A stretch of DNA of 64,000 nt from an uncultured Bacilli bacterium (GCA_934153945.1 CAKPFM010000002.1:1-64000), one strand, 5' to 3'. Counted from the stretch's first letter, positions 8,649 through 17,057 are shown. Made by a program: numbers and translations. The notes: generated from the letters alone by a model not told the origin.

Positions 8649-9191
8649 ATGATTTACTTATATAAAGATTTAACTAAGTTAGGTAAAAATGATTTTAATA
8701 TTAAAAAAATGGTAGAAAAACAAGAATTATATATGGTAAAAAAAGGTATTTATAGTACTACTAAGGATTATAATTATTTAGAATTAATATCTAAAAAACA
8801 TCCTAATGCTATATTTACACTTTACACAGCTTGTCATTGTTATGGATTAATTAAAGATAGTATAATTCCATATACTATTGTTACTAAACAAAAAGATAGA
8901 AAAATATTAGATGAAAATGTTAAACAAATATTTATGACAGATTCTTTATATCCTATAGGTATGAATAAGGTTAAATATTTAGGTTTTGACATCAAAATAT
9001 ATAATTTAGAAAGATTATTAGTAGAAGTTTTAAGAAATAAAAAAACTCTTGATTTTGAATTATATCAGGAAATAATTAATGGATATAAAAAAATAAGTAA
9101 ATTATTAAATAAGAATAAAATAGATGAATATATTTCATATTTTAAAGATCCTAAAATTAGTTATAGATTAAAAAACGATGTATTAAATTAG
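8649..9191 (+). CDS. AbiEi-like protein (type IV antitoxin family), no partner toxin
   Basis: A 180-aa protein that starts with a winged-helix-like segment in which KKGIYSTTKDY resembles the wing of AbiEi-family antitoxins, followed by a domain with SLYPIGMNKVKYLGFDIKIY and NLERLLVEVLRNK, typical of the AbiEi C-terminal region. The start at 8649 follows GGTGATATT; an earlier TTG at 8622 lies within the promoter. The usual neighbour, an AbiEii nucleotidyltransferase toxin, is absent on both sides. It may be an orphan regulator, an immune relic or a lone DNA-binding protein. The family call is moderate. Confidence 0.6.
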   Translation: MIYLYKDLTKLGKNDFNIKKMVEKQELYMVKKGIYSTTKDYNYLELISKKHPNAIFTLYTACHCYGLIKDSIIPYTIVTKQKDRKILDENVKQIFMTDSLYPIGMNKVKYLGFDIKIYNLERLLVEVLRNKKTLDFELYQEIINGYKKISKLLNKNKIDEYISYFKDPKISYRLKNDVLN

Positions 9192-9219
9192 ATAGTTACA
9201 AAATGTAACTATCTTTTTT
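9191..9219 (+). terminator. Intrinsic terminator after the AbiEi-like gene
   Basis: GATAGTTAC (9191-9199) pairs perfectly with GTAACTATC (9205-9213) around AAAAT and is followed by TTTTTT. It overlaps the last base of the stop codon. Confidence 0.9.
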
Positions 9220-9249
9220 CCGTATTTTTTCAAAAAATGTCAAAATTTG

Positions 9250-9278
9250 TTGAAAGTAATATTAAATTGTGCTAGTAT
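9250..9278 (+). promoter_or_regulatory. Promoter of the agrA-agrC operon
   Basis: TTGAAA (9250-9255), 17-bp spacer and TAGTAT (9273-9278). No AgrA-type repeat pair was found next to it, so this operon may be constitutive. Confidence 0.55.
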
Positions 9279-9320
9279 TAAAAATAGCGTGGATAACTAA
9301 TAGTAAACTGGGTGAAATAT

Positions 9321-10037
9321 ATGTTTGAATTTATTGTATGCGATGATCAGGTAATGTTTTCAAAAGGTATTGTCAAGTTAATTGACAGTATTTTTATGAG
9401 AAATTCTTTTGATTATACTGTTAAATCATTTACTGATTATGATGAAGATTTTGAGGAAATAATTAAGAAAAAAGGCTCTAAAATATATATCCTTGATATA
9501 GAATTAAATAATGGTATATCAGGTATAGATATAGCTAGAAAAATCAGAGAATATGATTGGACTAGTACAATTATTATGTTAACTTCACATGGTGAAATGG
9601 GTTATGATGTATTGAAAGCTCAAGTAATGGTGTTGGATTTTATATCTAAATTTGAAGATTACAAATTGAAACTTACTGAATTAATAGATATGATTATTGA
9701 GAAAGAAAGTAATAGAGATGTAATTCATTACAAAAATAAAGGAACAAGTTATAGAATTGACATATCAAATATCTTATATATTGTTAAAGAACCATTGGGT
9801 AGGCAATGTAAAGTTGTAACTATTAATGGTGAATATGACATCACATGTACTTTAAATGAAATAATTCAAAAACTAGATGAGAATTTTTATTTAACTCATA
9901 GAAGTTGTATAGTTAATACATCATATATTGAACACGTTGATTGGTCAAAAGGTATAATTATATTTAATAGGGGACAAGAAATAAATTTGTTATCAAGAGA
10001 GAGGAAAAAGGGATTAAGAAATTATGTTAATATTTAG
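9321..10037 (+). CDS. agrA: AgrA-type LytTR response regulator
   Basis: Response regulator of 238 aa for peptide quorum sensing. The N-terminal receiver domain has the acidic pocket (CDDQ, residues 7-10) and phosphoacceptor Asp59 in YILDIEL. The C-terminal LytTR domain (about 140-238) shows the typical RSCIVN element. The start at 9321 follows GGGTG at 9310-9314; an upstream GTG at 9312 would overlap that site. The stop overlaps the beginning of the kinase gene. It should be phosphorylated by the adjacent AgrC-like kinase and bind two-repeat sites such as that at 12246-12275. Confidence 0.9.
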   Translation: MFEFIVCDDQVMFSKGIVKLIDSIFMRNSFDYTVKSFTDYDEDFEEIIKKKGSKIYILDIELNNGISGIDIARKIREYDWTSTIIMLTSHGEMGYDVLKAQVMVLDFISKFEDYKLKLTELIDMIIEKESNRDVIHYKNKGTSYRIDISNILYIVKEPLGRQCKVVTINGEYDITCTLNEIIQKLDENFYLTHRSCIVNTSYIEHVDWSKGIIIFNRGQEINLLSRERKKGLRNYVNI

Positions 10038-11334
10038 TATGTACATTGTTGGAGTAGTATATAATTTGTTGTATTGTTATTTGTTTTGTAAGTGTGTATT
10101 AAAAGAAAAATTTAGAATAAGTAAAAGAATATTGATTATTAGTTGTGTGTTAGCTATACCATTATGTTTAAATTTTTATTATAATAAAACTCCTTTGAAA
10201 CCATTTGTATCATATTTGATAGAATTTATTGTAATTAAATTATCATATAAAGAATCAATAATTAAAAATTTGTCAGGTATACTGATAACATTTCTATTAG
10301 CTGCTGTAAGTGAATTAATATATGCATTTATAACTATAAATATGTTAGGATTTACACAAGAATATTTAAATGAAACTTCAAAAGGATTTGTCTTGACAAA
10401 TGTATGTATTTTGTTATTAATTTTTATTATAAGTAATATAAAGAAAGTTAAAAGTTTGCTTTATGTTATAATTAATGGATTTGAGGAAAGAAAAATAATC
10501 ATATCATCTATTTTAATCGTATTATGTTTATCAGTTGTAGCATTTTCAATATATGAAAATTTATCTAATGCATATTCTATTACTTATTTTATAGTAATAA
10601 ATATATTTTTTATAAGTGTATATGTATTTATGATAGGATTTTTTGTTCAAAAGTCTAACAATAATAGATTAACAAGCAAATATGATCAATTAATTGATTA
10701 TTCAAAAACTTATGAACAAGAATTAGTTAAAAGAAGCAAGAAACAACATGAATTTAAAAATCAATTGGTAATTATTAAAAGTATGGTTGAAGATAAGGAT
10801 AAAGAGGTAATAGATTATATAAATGGAATATTGAATGATAATGATAAGAATAAAGATACAAAATGGTTAACTATATTAACTAACATCCCATTAGGTGGAT
10901 TAAAAGGATTAATATATTATAAAATTAATGAGATGACTAATAAAGACATTAAAGTAAATTTAGATGTTGCAGAATCTTTAAATAAAAAATCTTTGTGGAA
11001 AACATATTCAGATAATTCACATGATATAAGTAAAATTATAGGTGTTTATATAGATAATGCTATAGAAGCAGCTAGTGAGTCCGAAGAAAAAGTAATTGAA
11101 GTTCAGTTTTATTTAGAGAATGAAAATATTATTTTGTGTCTAGGTAATACTTTTACTGGAGAAGTAGATTTAACTAAAATTGATAATGAAGGTTATAGTA
11201 CTAAAGGTAATAATAGAGGTTATGGATTACCTCTAGCTAAAGATTTATTAACAAAACATAGTGATATATTATTAGCTGAAAGAACTATAATTGATAATTA
11301 TTACGTACAAAAATTAATAATTAAATCAAAATAA
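10024..11334 (+). CDS. agrC: AgrC-type peptide-sensing histidine kinase
   Basis: Membrane sensor kinase of 436 aa that would detect the processed AgrD peptide. Residues 1-210 contain about six hydrophobic helices, and the dimerisation helix holds the phosphoacceptor His242 in KKQHEFKNQLVII. The ATPase domain is of the GHKL/HATPase_c_5 type, with an N box (YIDNAIEAA, about 345-353) and a G box near the end (NNRGYGLPLAKDL). The gene overlaps agrA by 14 bp. Its 3' end faces agrD across a shared terminator. An alternative start 15 bases later (10039) cannot be excluded. Confidence 0.9.
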   Translation: MLIFSMYIVGVVYNLLYCYLFCKCVLKEKFRISKRILIISCVLAIPLCLNFYYNKTPLKPFVSYLIEFIVIKLSYKESIIKNLSGILITFLLAAVSELIYAFITINMLGFTQEYLNETSKGFVLTNVCILLLIFIISNIKKVKSLLYVIINGFEERKIIISSILIVLCLSVVAFSIYENLSNAYSITYFIVINIFFISVYVFMIGFFVQKSNNNRLTSKYDQLIDYSKTYEQELVKRSKKQHEFKNQLVIIKSMVEDKDKEVIDYINGILNDNDKNKDTKWLTILTNIPLGGLKGLIYYKINEMTNKDIKVNLDVAESLNKKSLWKTYSDNSHDISKIIGVYIDNAIEAASESEEKVIEVQFYLENENIILCLGNTFTGEVDLTKIDNEGYSTKGNNRGYGLPLAKDLLTKHSDILLAERTIIDNYYVQKLIIKSK

Positions 11335-11355
11335 AAATGGTTAACTACCATTTTT
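11333..11355. terminator. Bidirectional terminator between agrC and agrD
   Basis: AAAAATGGT (11333-11341) pairs with ACCATTTTT (11347-11355) around TAACT, with T runs on both strands. It can end both the rightward agrAC and the leftward agrBD transcripts. Confidence 0.75.
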
Positions 11356-11368
11356 ATTTATAGAAATA

Positions 11369-11494
11369 TTATTTTTCAATTAGATTTTTTGGACATTTTG
11401 GTTCATCTAAGAAAAGAACGATACATCCATTAGCTCCTAAAGTACTAACAGCACCACCAACTAAACTAGCCAAAGTAGCAAATAATTTTAACAT
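11369..11494 (-). CDS. agrD: AgrD-type autoinducing peptide precursor
   Basis: A 41-aa precursor with the three AgrD parts: an amphipathic leader (MLKLFATLASLVGGAVSTLG), a core ending in GCIVLF, and a charged tail (LDEPKCPKNLIEK) with the conserved acidic residue and proline. By analogy with other AgrD peptides, cleavage after Phe28 would yield a thiolactone ring Cys24-Ile-Val-Leu-Phe, with a short N-terminal tail set by a second cleavage. AAAGGAGGTG precedes the ATG. It lies 23 bp downstream of agrB on the same strand. A second cysteine (Cys34) in the tail is unusual. The gene is too short to be found without looking for it. Confidence 0.9.
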   Translation of the reverse strand: MLKLFATLASLVGGAVSTLGANGCIVLFLDEPKCPKNLIEK

Positions 11495-11517
11495 TTCTAC
11501 ACCTCCTTTTTATATAT

Positions 11518-12126
11518 CTAAACATTTCTGTTTAAACCATAATTTTTATAATTGTTGCATGGAAGTTTAAATATTTTATAAGTCAATGGATTGACTAATA
11601 TAACTTCCGTTAAAATACCAAATAATATTAAATTAGTAATAACACTATTAGTGAAGAAAGAAATTATTAATAATATTATGGTATTAATGCTAGTTATGAT
11701 TTTGTAAATAATTCTTTTTTTCTTTTTTATTAAAGGTCTTTTATATGTATCAGCGGGTGCATATAAAAGAATTAAAATAAACAATACAAAACTCATAACA
11801 ACATGTATAGGTAAAGGAATAGTTAATAATTTTGAAATATAAGGAAAACCTATAAACATAATTGTAGAAGAAATCCAACAATCAATACTTTTTTTAGCAT
11901 GTATTCCAAAACCTGTCATTCTTAATACATTAAAACAAATTAACATAATAAGCATTTCATTAAATAAATTTAAAATAATAGATACTATAGAGATAACAAC
12001 TAATTTAGTAATAGATAAATAAATACCTTCAAGGCCATATCTAATTTCTTCTAACTGTGTTTCACTATAATTTGGATAATATTTTTTAATACTATTAATT
12101 GAATAATTTAAACATATATTTTTCAT
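11518..12126 (-). CDS. agrB: AgrB-type peptide-processing membrane endopeptidase
   Basis: Membrane cysteine protease that cleaves the AgrD tail and forms the thiolactone. The 202-aa protein has about five or six hydrophobic segments and the catalytic pair His76 (FGIHAKKS) and Cys83 (SIDCW), at the spacing known for AgrB. GGAGAG precedes the ATG. It is transcribed leftward with agrD, divergent from the cold-shock gene at 12347. A hairpin terminator lies in its leader at 12158-12188. Confidence 0.9.
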   Translation of the reverse strand: MKNICLNYSINSIKKYYPNYSETQLEEIRYGLEGIYLSITKLVVISIVSIILNLFNEMLIMLICFNVLRMTGFGIHAKKSIDCWISSTIMFIGFPYISKLLTIPLPIHVVMSFVLFILILLYAPADTYKRPLIKKKKRIIYKIITSINTIILLIISFFTNSVITNLILFGILTEVILVNPLTYKIFKLPCNNYKNYGLNRNV

Positions 12127-12157
12127 TTATCTCTCCTTTACATCTCCAAGATACAAC

Positions 12158-12188
12158 AAAAAAAGATGATAAAATGAAATCATCTTTT
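12158..12188 (-). terminator. Terminator-like hairpin in the agrB leader
   Basis: AAAAGATGAT (12161-12170) and ATCATCTTTT (12179-12188) form a perfect 10-bp stem. On the minus strand it is followed by a T run (complement of 12158-12164). It lies upstream of agrB, so either a short leftward RNA ends here or the hairpin attenuates agrBD. Confidence 0.65.
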
Positions 12189-12245
12189 AAATGTAAATCA
12201 AGCGTTTTCAAACATAAAAAAATGAGTGCCTTAGTTTAAATATTT

Positions 12246-12275
12246 ACCGTTTATGTACAAAAACTAGCAGTTCAT
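12246..12275 (+). promoter_or_regulatory. AgrA/LytTR-type binding site (two 9-bp direct repeats)
   Basis: ACCGTTTAT (12246-12254) and GCAGTTCAT (12267-12275) are separated by 12 bp, a 21-bp period. The first copy fits the published AgrA consensus [TA][AC][CA]GTTN[AG][TG] at all nine positions, the second at eight. The site is between the divergent agrB and csp genes. Its right repeat is about 44 bp from the TATAAT at 12315, a distance like that of ComE-type activators. Autoregulation by AgrA or the second regulator is inferred. Confidence 0.7.
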
Positions 12276-12314
12276 CACCATTTTTCTAAATAATATGTCA
12301 AAATATGTTATTCT

Positions 12315-12320
12315 TATAAT
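12315..12320 (+). promoter_or_regulatory. -10 element of the csp/second-regulator operon
   Basis: Perfect TATAAT without a recognisable -35 hexamer about 17 bases upstream, as expected for an activator-dependent promoter served by the repeat pair at 12246-12275. The csp start codon lies 27 bases downstream. Confidence 0.5.
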
Positions 12321-12346
12321 GTTCGCTAGTAAGGAGGTAGTAGTAA

Positions 12347-12562
12347 ATGTTTGAAGGAAAAGTAATATGGTTTAACAATGAAAAAGGATATGGCTTTATT
12401 GAGTTTGAAGACAAAGAAGTATTCGTTCATTATAGTAGTATCATGGATGATGGATATAAAACACTAATAAAAGATGAAAAAGTAACCTTTGATTTAAGAC
12501 AAACAGATAAAGGACTTAGAGCCGTAAATGTTAAAAGTTTATGTAAAATAGAAAGTAAGTGA
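12347..12562 (+). CDS. Cold-shock-domain RNA chaperone (first copy)
   Basis: Single-stranded nucleic-acid-binding CspA-family protein of 71 aa. RNP1 is KGYGFIEF and RNP2 is VFVHYSSI, and the N-terminal FEGKVIWFNNEKG is typical. AAGGAGGTAG precedes the ATG. The downstream regulator starts 4 bases after the stop, so the two are translated from one message. A cold-shock gene controlled by an agr-type site is unusual. A close paralogue follows the regulator at 13431. Confidence 0.9.
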   Translation: MFEGKVIWFNNEKGYGFIEFEDKEVFVHYSSIMDDGYKTLIKDEKVTFDLRQTDKGLRAVNVKSLCKIESK

Positions 12563-12566
12563 ATAA

Positions 12567-13307
12567 ATGATTGATTTTATTATATATGAAGATGAAGAAA
12601 GAATGCGTAATATATATAAAGAAGTAATCAATAAATTTTTTGGTAATAATAATCAAAGCTATAGGATAATAGAATTGTCATGTTACCAAGATTATAAGAA
12701 AAATAAGATAGATGAATTAGAAAGTAATAAAATATTTTTACTTGATATAGATGTTCCAGGAAAAACAGGTTTAGAATTAGCTCGCGAAATTAGATCATCA
12801 AAGGATTGGCAAAGTCAACTAATAGTAATAACAGCTAATGAAGATTTAAAAGAAGAAAGTTTAACAGGAAAAATGTTAATGTTAGATTTTATATCAAAAT
12901 GTAGTGATGTAAAAGCAAGATTAATGGGAGCAATAATTGTGGCATACAATATATTAACCGTAAACAAATCAATACAATTTAAGCAAAAAGGAGAAATATA
13001 TCAAGTAAAACGTGAGTCTATTTTGTATATTGAGAAAAATTTGAATGATAATTATATTACAATAGTAACTAGAAATGATAAATTAACATTTAAATGTAGT
13101 ATTAATCATGCTGCAGATTACTTAGAAGGTGATCCAAGATTTATGAAAACACATAGAAGTTGTATAGTAAATTTATTAAATGTTGAAAAATATGATTATG
13201 TATCAAATATTATTAGATTTAATAATAAAGCATCAATAGATTATGTGTCTAGAGAAAAGAAAAAAGAATTAAAAGAAAGACTACTAAATTATCAATTGAC
13301 TATTTAA
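12567..13307 (+). CDS. Second AgrA-like LytTR response regulator without its own kinase
   Basis: A 246-aa paralogue of the agrA product. The receiver domain has YEDE at residues 7-10 and the phosphoacceptor Asp60 in FLLDIDVPG; the LytTR domain (about 145-246) has THRSCIVN. The domain junction MLDFISKC closely matches VLDFISKF of the first regulator. No kinase gene is adjacent, so it may share AgrC, act unphosphorylated, or compete for the same DNA site. It is sandwiched between two cold-shock genes. Confidence 0.85.
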   Translation: MIDFIIYEDEERMRNIYKEVINKFFGNNNQSYRIIELSCYQDYKKNKIDELESNKIFLLDIDVPGKTGLELAREIRSSKDWQSQLIVITANEDLKEESLTGKMLMLDFISKCSDVKARLMGAIIVAYNILTVNKSIQFKQKGEIYQVKRESILYIEKNLNDNYITIVTRNDKLTFKCSINHAADYLEGDPRFMKTHRSCIVNLLNVEKYDYVSNIIRFNNKASIDYVSREKKKELKERLLNYQLTI

Positions 13308-13430
13308 TACCGAAAAACACCAAATATACACAATTTATCATTTTTTTTAAAAACAAATTGATATTTATGATAGTATAAGAGTGCGCAATTAAGATATATC
13401 GATTTGTGTTTTAGAAAGTGAGGTGCTAGT

Positions 13431-13643
13431 GTGATAGGTAAGGTTAAATGGTTTAATAATGAAAAAGGGTTTGGATTCATTGAGTATAATGATAAAGAAG
13501 ATATTTTTGTTCATTATTCATCTATAAGAACTGAAGGCTATAAAACTTTAGTTGAAGGTCAAAAAATTCAATTTGATCTAGTAAAAACTGATAAAGGTTT
13601 ACAAGCTAAAAATGTAATAGAACTAGAAACTACTTTAATTTAG
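13431..13643 (+). CDS. Cold-shock-domain RNA chaperone (second copy)
   Basis: CspA-family protein of 70 aa with RNP1 KGFGFIEY and RNP2 IFVHYSSI, strongly similar to the 12347 product. It uses a GTG start after GTGAGGTG. It is separated from the upstream regulator by 120 bp, which includes AT-rich sequence and a probable structured leader, so it likely has its own promoter. The two copies flanking a LytTR regulator suggest a duplication around it. Confidence 0.9.
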   Translation: MIGKVKWFNNEKGFGFIEYNDKEDIFVHYSSIRTEGYKTLVEGQKIQFDLVKTDKGLQAKNVIELETTLI

Positions 13644-13693
13644 ATTGAAGTAGTTTTGTTTTTATGGTAGAATATAATTGAGGAGATGATATA

Positions 13694-14215
13694 ATGTTAT
13701 TAAACATTCGTGGTGATAAATTAGAAGTCACTGATTCAATCAAAAACTATATTGAGGAAAAATTAAAAAGATTGGATAAGTACTTTGAAACTCCAGAAGA
13801 TTTAAAAGCAAACATCGTTGTAAGAACTAGAGGAATTGATCAAATAATTGAGGTAACAATTCCAATTAAAAAAGCTATATTAAGAGCAGAGGAAACAAAT
13901 AAAGATTTGTATGCTGCTATTGATAAAGTGACAGATAAACTAGAAAGGTCAATAAGAAAAAATAAAACTAAAATTAAAAGAAGAAAAGTAGAAAATATGG
14001 ATGTATTCTTAGATTTTGAAGTAGAAGAGGAAGAAGAACAAAAAATAGTTAAAAGAAAACAAATAAATAATAAACCAATGAGTGAAGAAGAAGCTATACT
14101 TCAAATGGATTTATTAGATCATGATTTCTTTATATTCCAAAATACTGAAACTAATAATATGTCAGTAATTTATAAAAGAAAAGATAATTCGTACGGTATT
14201 ATAGAAATTATATAA
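13694..14215 (+). CDS. hpf: Long-form ribosome hibernation promoting factor
   Basis: Binds the decoding centre and promotes 100S ribosome dimers. The N-terminal S30AE domain (about 1-95) is followed by a linker rich in E and K and a C-terminal dimerisation domain (about 118-173, starting NKPMSEEEAILQMDLLDHDF), which defines the long form of Bacillota. GAGGAGATGATATA precedes the ATG. It stands directly upstream of secA, a gene order common in Bacillota. Confidence 0.95.
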   Translation: MLLNIRGDKLEVTDSIKNYIEEKLKRLDKYFETPEDLKANIVVRTRGIDQIIEVTIPIKKAILRAEETNKDLYAAIDKVTDKLERSIRKNKTKIKRRKVENMDVFLDFEVEEEEEQKIVKRKQINNKPMSEEEAILQMDLLDHDFFIFQNTETNNMSVIYKRKDNSYGIIEII

Positions 14216-14232
14216 GAGCTTAGGCTCTTTTT
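14215..14232 (+). terminator. Terminator after hpf
   Basis: AGAGC (14215-14219), loop TTAG, GCTCT (14224-14228), then TTTTTG. Confidence 0.7.
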
Positions 14233-14327
14233 GTTTTCAAAAAATTTATATATAATGAATAATAAAAGGCTATTTGTATGGTATTGTTATGAGTAATATG
14301 AAAAAGAAATAATAAATATAGTGCAAG

Positions 14328-14362
14328 AATATATTGAAAAATAAAAATCAATATATTTTTTC
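14328..14362 (+). terminator. Second strong terminator before secA
   Basis: AATATATTGA (14328-14337) pairs perfectly with TCAATATATT (14348-14357) and is followed by TTTTTTC. It lies about 100 bases beyond the hpf terminator, with TATAAT-like sequence near 14250, so a short untranslated RNA might occupy the gap. No convincing gene is present there. Confidence 0.6.
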
Positions 14363-14448
14363 TTTATATTTTAATAAATTAATCAATAATACTTTAATAT
14401 TCATACAATTTTATGATAAAATATAATATGTATGAAAGGATTGATTAC

Positions 14449-16941
14449 ATGAATATATTAAAAAAATTATTCGATCATGAATATAAAGAATTAGAAAAAT
14501 TTAAAAAAATAGCTGATCAAATAATGGAAGAAGAACCAGTTATAGAAAAATTAACAGATGAAGAATTAAAGGGAAAAACAAAAGAATTTCAAGATAGATT
14601 AAAAAATGGAGAAACACTAGAAGATATAAAAGTAGAAGCTTTTGCTGTAGCAAGAGAAGCAGCATATCGTGTAATAGGTGAAAAACCATACTATGTACAA
14701 ATACTAGGTGGATTAGCAATTCATTATGGAAACATAGCTGAAATGAAAACTGGAGAAGGAAAAACTTTAACAGCAACAATGCCAGCATACTTAAATGCCT
14801 TAGATGGTAAAGGAGTACATATTATAACAGTAAATGAATACCTAGCAGGAAGAGATGCTGAATGGATGGGTGAAATATATAGATTTCTAGGATTAACAGT
14901 AGGAATAAACTATAGAGAAAATACTCATAGTGAAAAACAAGCAGCATACAATTGTGATATTATGTACACTACAAATAATGAATTAGGATTCGATTATTTA
15001 AGAGATAATATGGTAGTAAAAGCAAGTGATAGAGTACAAAGAGGATTAAACTTTGTTATAATCGATGAAGTAGACTCAGTATTAATCGATGAAGCTAGAA
15101 CACCATTAATAATATCAGGTGGATATATGGAATCAGCAAACTTATATATAGATGCTGATAGATTTGCTAAAACTTTAAAAGAAAACAATGGATATATATA
15201 TGATGAAAAAAGTAAAGCAGTAACTCTAGATGATACAGGTATTAAAGCTGGAGAAAAATACTTTAGAGTAGATAATCTATATGATATAAATAACACAAAT
15301 TTAGTACACTACATAAATCAAGCTTTAAAGGCAAACTATGCTATGAAAAGAGACTATGATTATGTTGTACAAGATGGAAAAATAGTAATAGTAGATCCAT
15401 TTACTGGTCGTTTAATGGCAGGAAGAAGTTATTCAGAAGGATTACACCAAGCTATAGAAGCAAAAGAAGGTGTAGAAATCCAAAAAGAAACAAAAACACT
15501 AGCAACTATTACATTCCAAAACTTATTTAGAATGTACAATAAATTAGCAGGTATGACAGGAACAGCTAAAACAGAAGAAGAAGAGTTTAGAGAAATATAT
15601 AATATGTATGTTATAGAAATACCTACAAATAAACCAGTAGCGCGTACAGATTATGGTGATTTAATATTTGCTACAAAAGCTGGTAAATATAAAGCTATAG
15701 TAGAAGAAATAAAAGAAAAACATGCTAAAGGTCAACCAGTACTTGTTGGTACTATAGCAGTAGAAACAAGTGAATTAATCAGTTCTATGTTAAAAAAAGA
15801 ACATATACCTCACGAAGTATTAAACGCTAAAAACAATGCTAGGGAAGCAGAAATAATTGCAAAAGCTGGAGAAAAAGGTGCAGTAACTATCGCAACTAAT
15901 ATGGCAGGTCGTGGTACAGATATTAAACTAACTGATGAAGTAAAAGAATTAGGTGGCTTATGCGTAATAGGTACTGAGAGACATGAATCACGAAGAATTG
16001 ATAACCAATTAAGAGGTCGTTCAGGTAGACAAGGCGATCCAGGATATAGTCAATTTTGTGTATCATTTGAAGATGATTTAATGGTTCGTTTTGGTACAGA
16101 TAGAGCAAAAGAATTACTTGCTAGAGTAGGTTTTTCAGATGATGCATCTATTCGTAATGGAATGCTTGCTAAATCAATAGAATCAGCACAAAAAAGAGTA
16201 GAAGGTAATAACTTTGATATTCGTAAAAATTTACTTCAATATGATGATGTTATAAATACTCAAAGAGAATATATCTATGATATTAGAAATCAAATATTAG
16301 ATAGTGACTCAATACATGATAAAGTATTAGAAAATATGTTTAATTTTATTAAAACTTTAGTAGAAGGTCATATAGCACCTGAAGGATATTTAACTGATAA
16401 TGATTTAAGTGAAATATTAGAGTTTGCTAATGAACATTTATTAAAAAAATCATTAAAGGTAGATGATATTAAAGATAAGTCTGTAGAAGAATTAATACAA
16501 TTCTTATATGATAAAGTTATAAAAGAATATAATGAAAAATTATCAGAAATTCCAACTGAAATAGCTAATGAATTTGAAAAAGCTATATCACTTAGAGTAA
16601 TTGATACTCATTGGATGAATCATATTAATACAATGTCTCATTTAAGAGAAGGTATTGGACTTAGAAGTTATGCACAGGAAAATCCATTGCGTGCATATAC
16701 TAGTGAAGGTTTTGAATTATATGATGAGTTATTAAATACAATAGATAAAAATATTACAATGTTCTTACTTAAATCAGAAATAAGACAAAACATTGAAAGA
16801 AAACAGGTTGTTAAAGGTCAAGCAGTAAATGATAATAATAAAACTAAAAAGGCAACCCCTAAAAAAGTAGAAAAAATTGGTCGTAATTCATTATGCCCTT
16901 GTGGAAGTGGGAAAAAGTACAAACAGTGTTGTGGTAAATAA
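14449..16941 (+). CDS. secA: Preprotein translocase ATPase SecA
   Basis: Motor of the general secretion pathway. The 830-aa protein has the usual order: DEAD motor domain with MKTGEGKTLTATMPAYLNAL near residue 100, DEVDSVLIDEARTPLIISG, second motor domain (TNMAGRGTDIKL, QLRGRSGRQGDPG), helical scaffold, and a C-terminal zinc-binding SEC-C motif (RNSLCPCGSGKKYKQCC). The start at 14449 is chosen because AAGGA lies 8 bases upstream; an earlier ATG at 14413 has no ribosome site. TATAAT at 14422-14427 may be its -10 element. Confidence 0.97.
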   Translation: MNILKKLFDHEYKELEKFKKIADQIMEEEPVIEKLTDEELKGKTKEFQDRLKNGETLEDIKVEAFAVAREAAYRVIGEKPYYVQILGGLAIHYGNIAEMKTGEGKTLTATMPAYLNALDGKGVHIITVNEYLAGRDAEWMGEIYRFLGLTVGINYRENTHSEKQAAYNCDIMYTTNNELGFDYLRDNMVVKASDRVQRGLNFVIIDEVDSVLIDEARTPLIISGGYMESANLYIDADRFAKTLKENNGYIYDEKSKAVTLDDTGIKAGEKYFRVDNLYDINNTNLVHYINQALKANYAMKRDYDYVVQDGKIVIVDPFTGRLMAGRSYSEGLHQAIEAKEGVEIQKETKTLATITFQNLFRMYNKLAGMTGTAKTEEEEFREIYNMYVIEIPTNKPVARTDYGDLIFATKAGKYKAIVEEIKEKHAKGQPVLVGTIAVETSELISSMLKKEHIPHEVLNAKNNAREAEIIAKAGEKGAVTIATNMAGRGTDIKLTDEVKELGGLCVIGTERHESRRIDNQLRGRSGRQGDPGYSQFCVSFEDDLMVRFGTDRAKELLARVGFSDDASIRNGMLAKSIESAQKRVEGNNFDIRKNLLQYDDVINTQREYIYDIRNQILDSDSIHDKVLENMFNFIKTLVEGHIAPEGYLTDNDLSEILEFANEHLLKKSLKVDDIKDKSVEELIQFLYDKVIKEYNEKLSEIPTEIANEFEKAISLRVIDTHWMNHINTMSHLREGIGLRSYAQENPLRAYTSEGFELYDELLNTIDKNITMFLLKSEIRQNIERKQVVKGQAVNDNNKTKKATPKKVEKIGRNSLCPCGSGKKYKQCCGK

Positions 16942-17057
16942 TTAGATTAATATATAAAATAATTTAAAAATAGAGTAAAAATATGCTCTATTTTTTAATT
17001 TTTAAATTTATATTTGATTATAATAGTGTTATAATAATTTGTAGTAGAGGTAGAAGT

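Noticed and set aside
13308..13430. AgrA-type repeat pair upstream of the second cold-shock gene
   Set aside because: Two GTT-less near matches exist, but their spacing (about 15-16 bp) is wrong and both deviate at the invariant G.
14229..14330. Tiny frames between hpf and secA
   Set aside because: All are under 15 codons without ribosome sites; at most a short RNA is possible.
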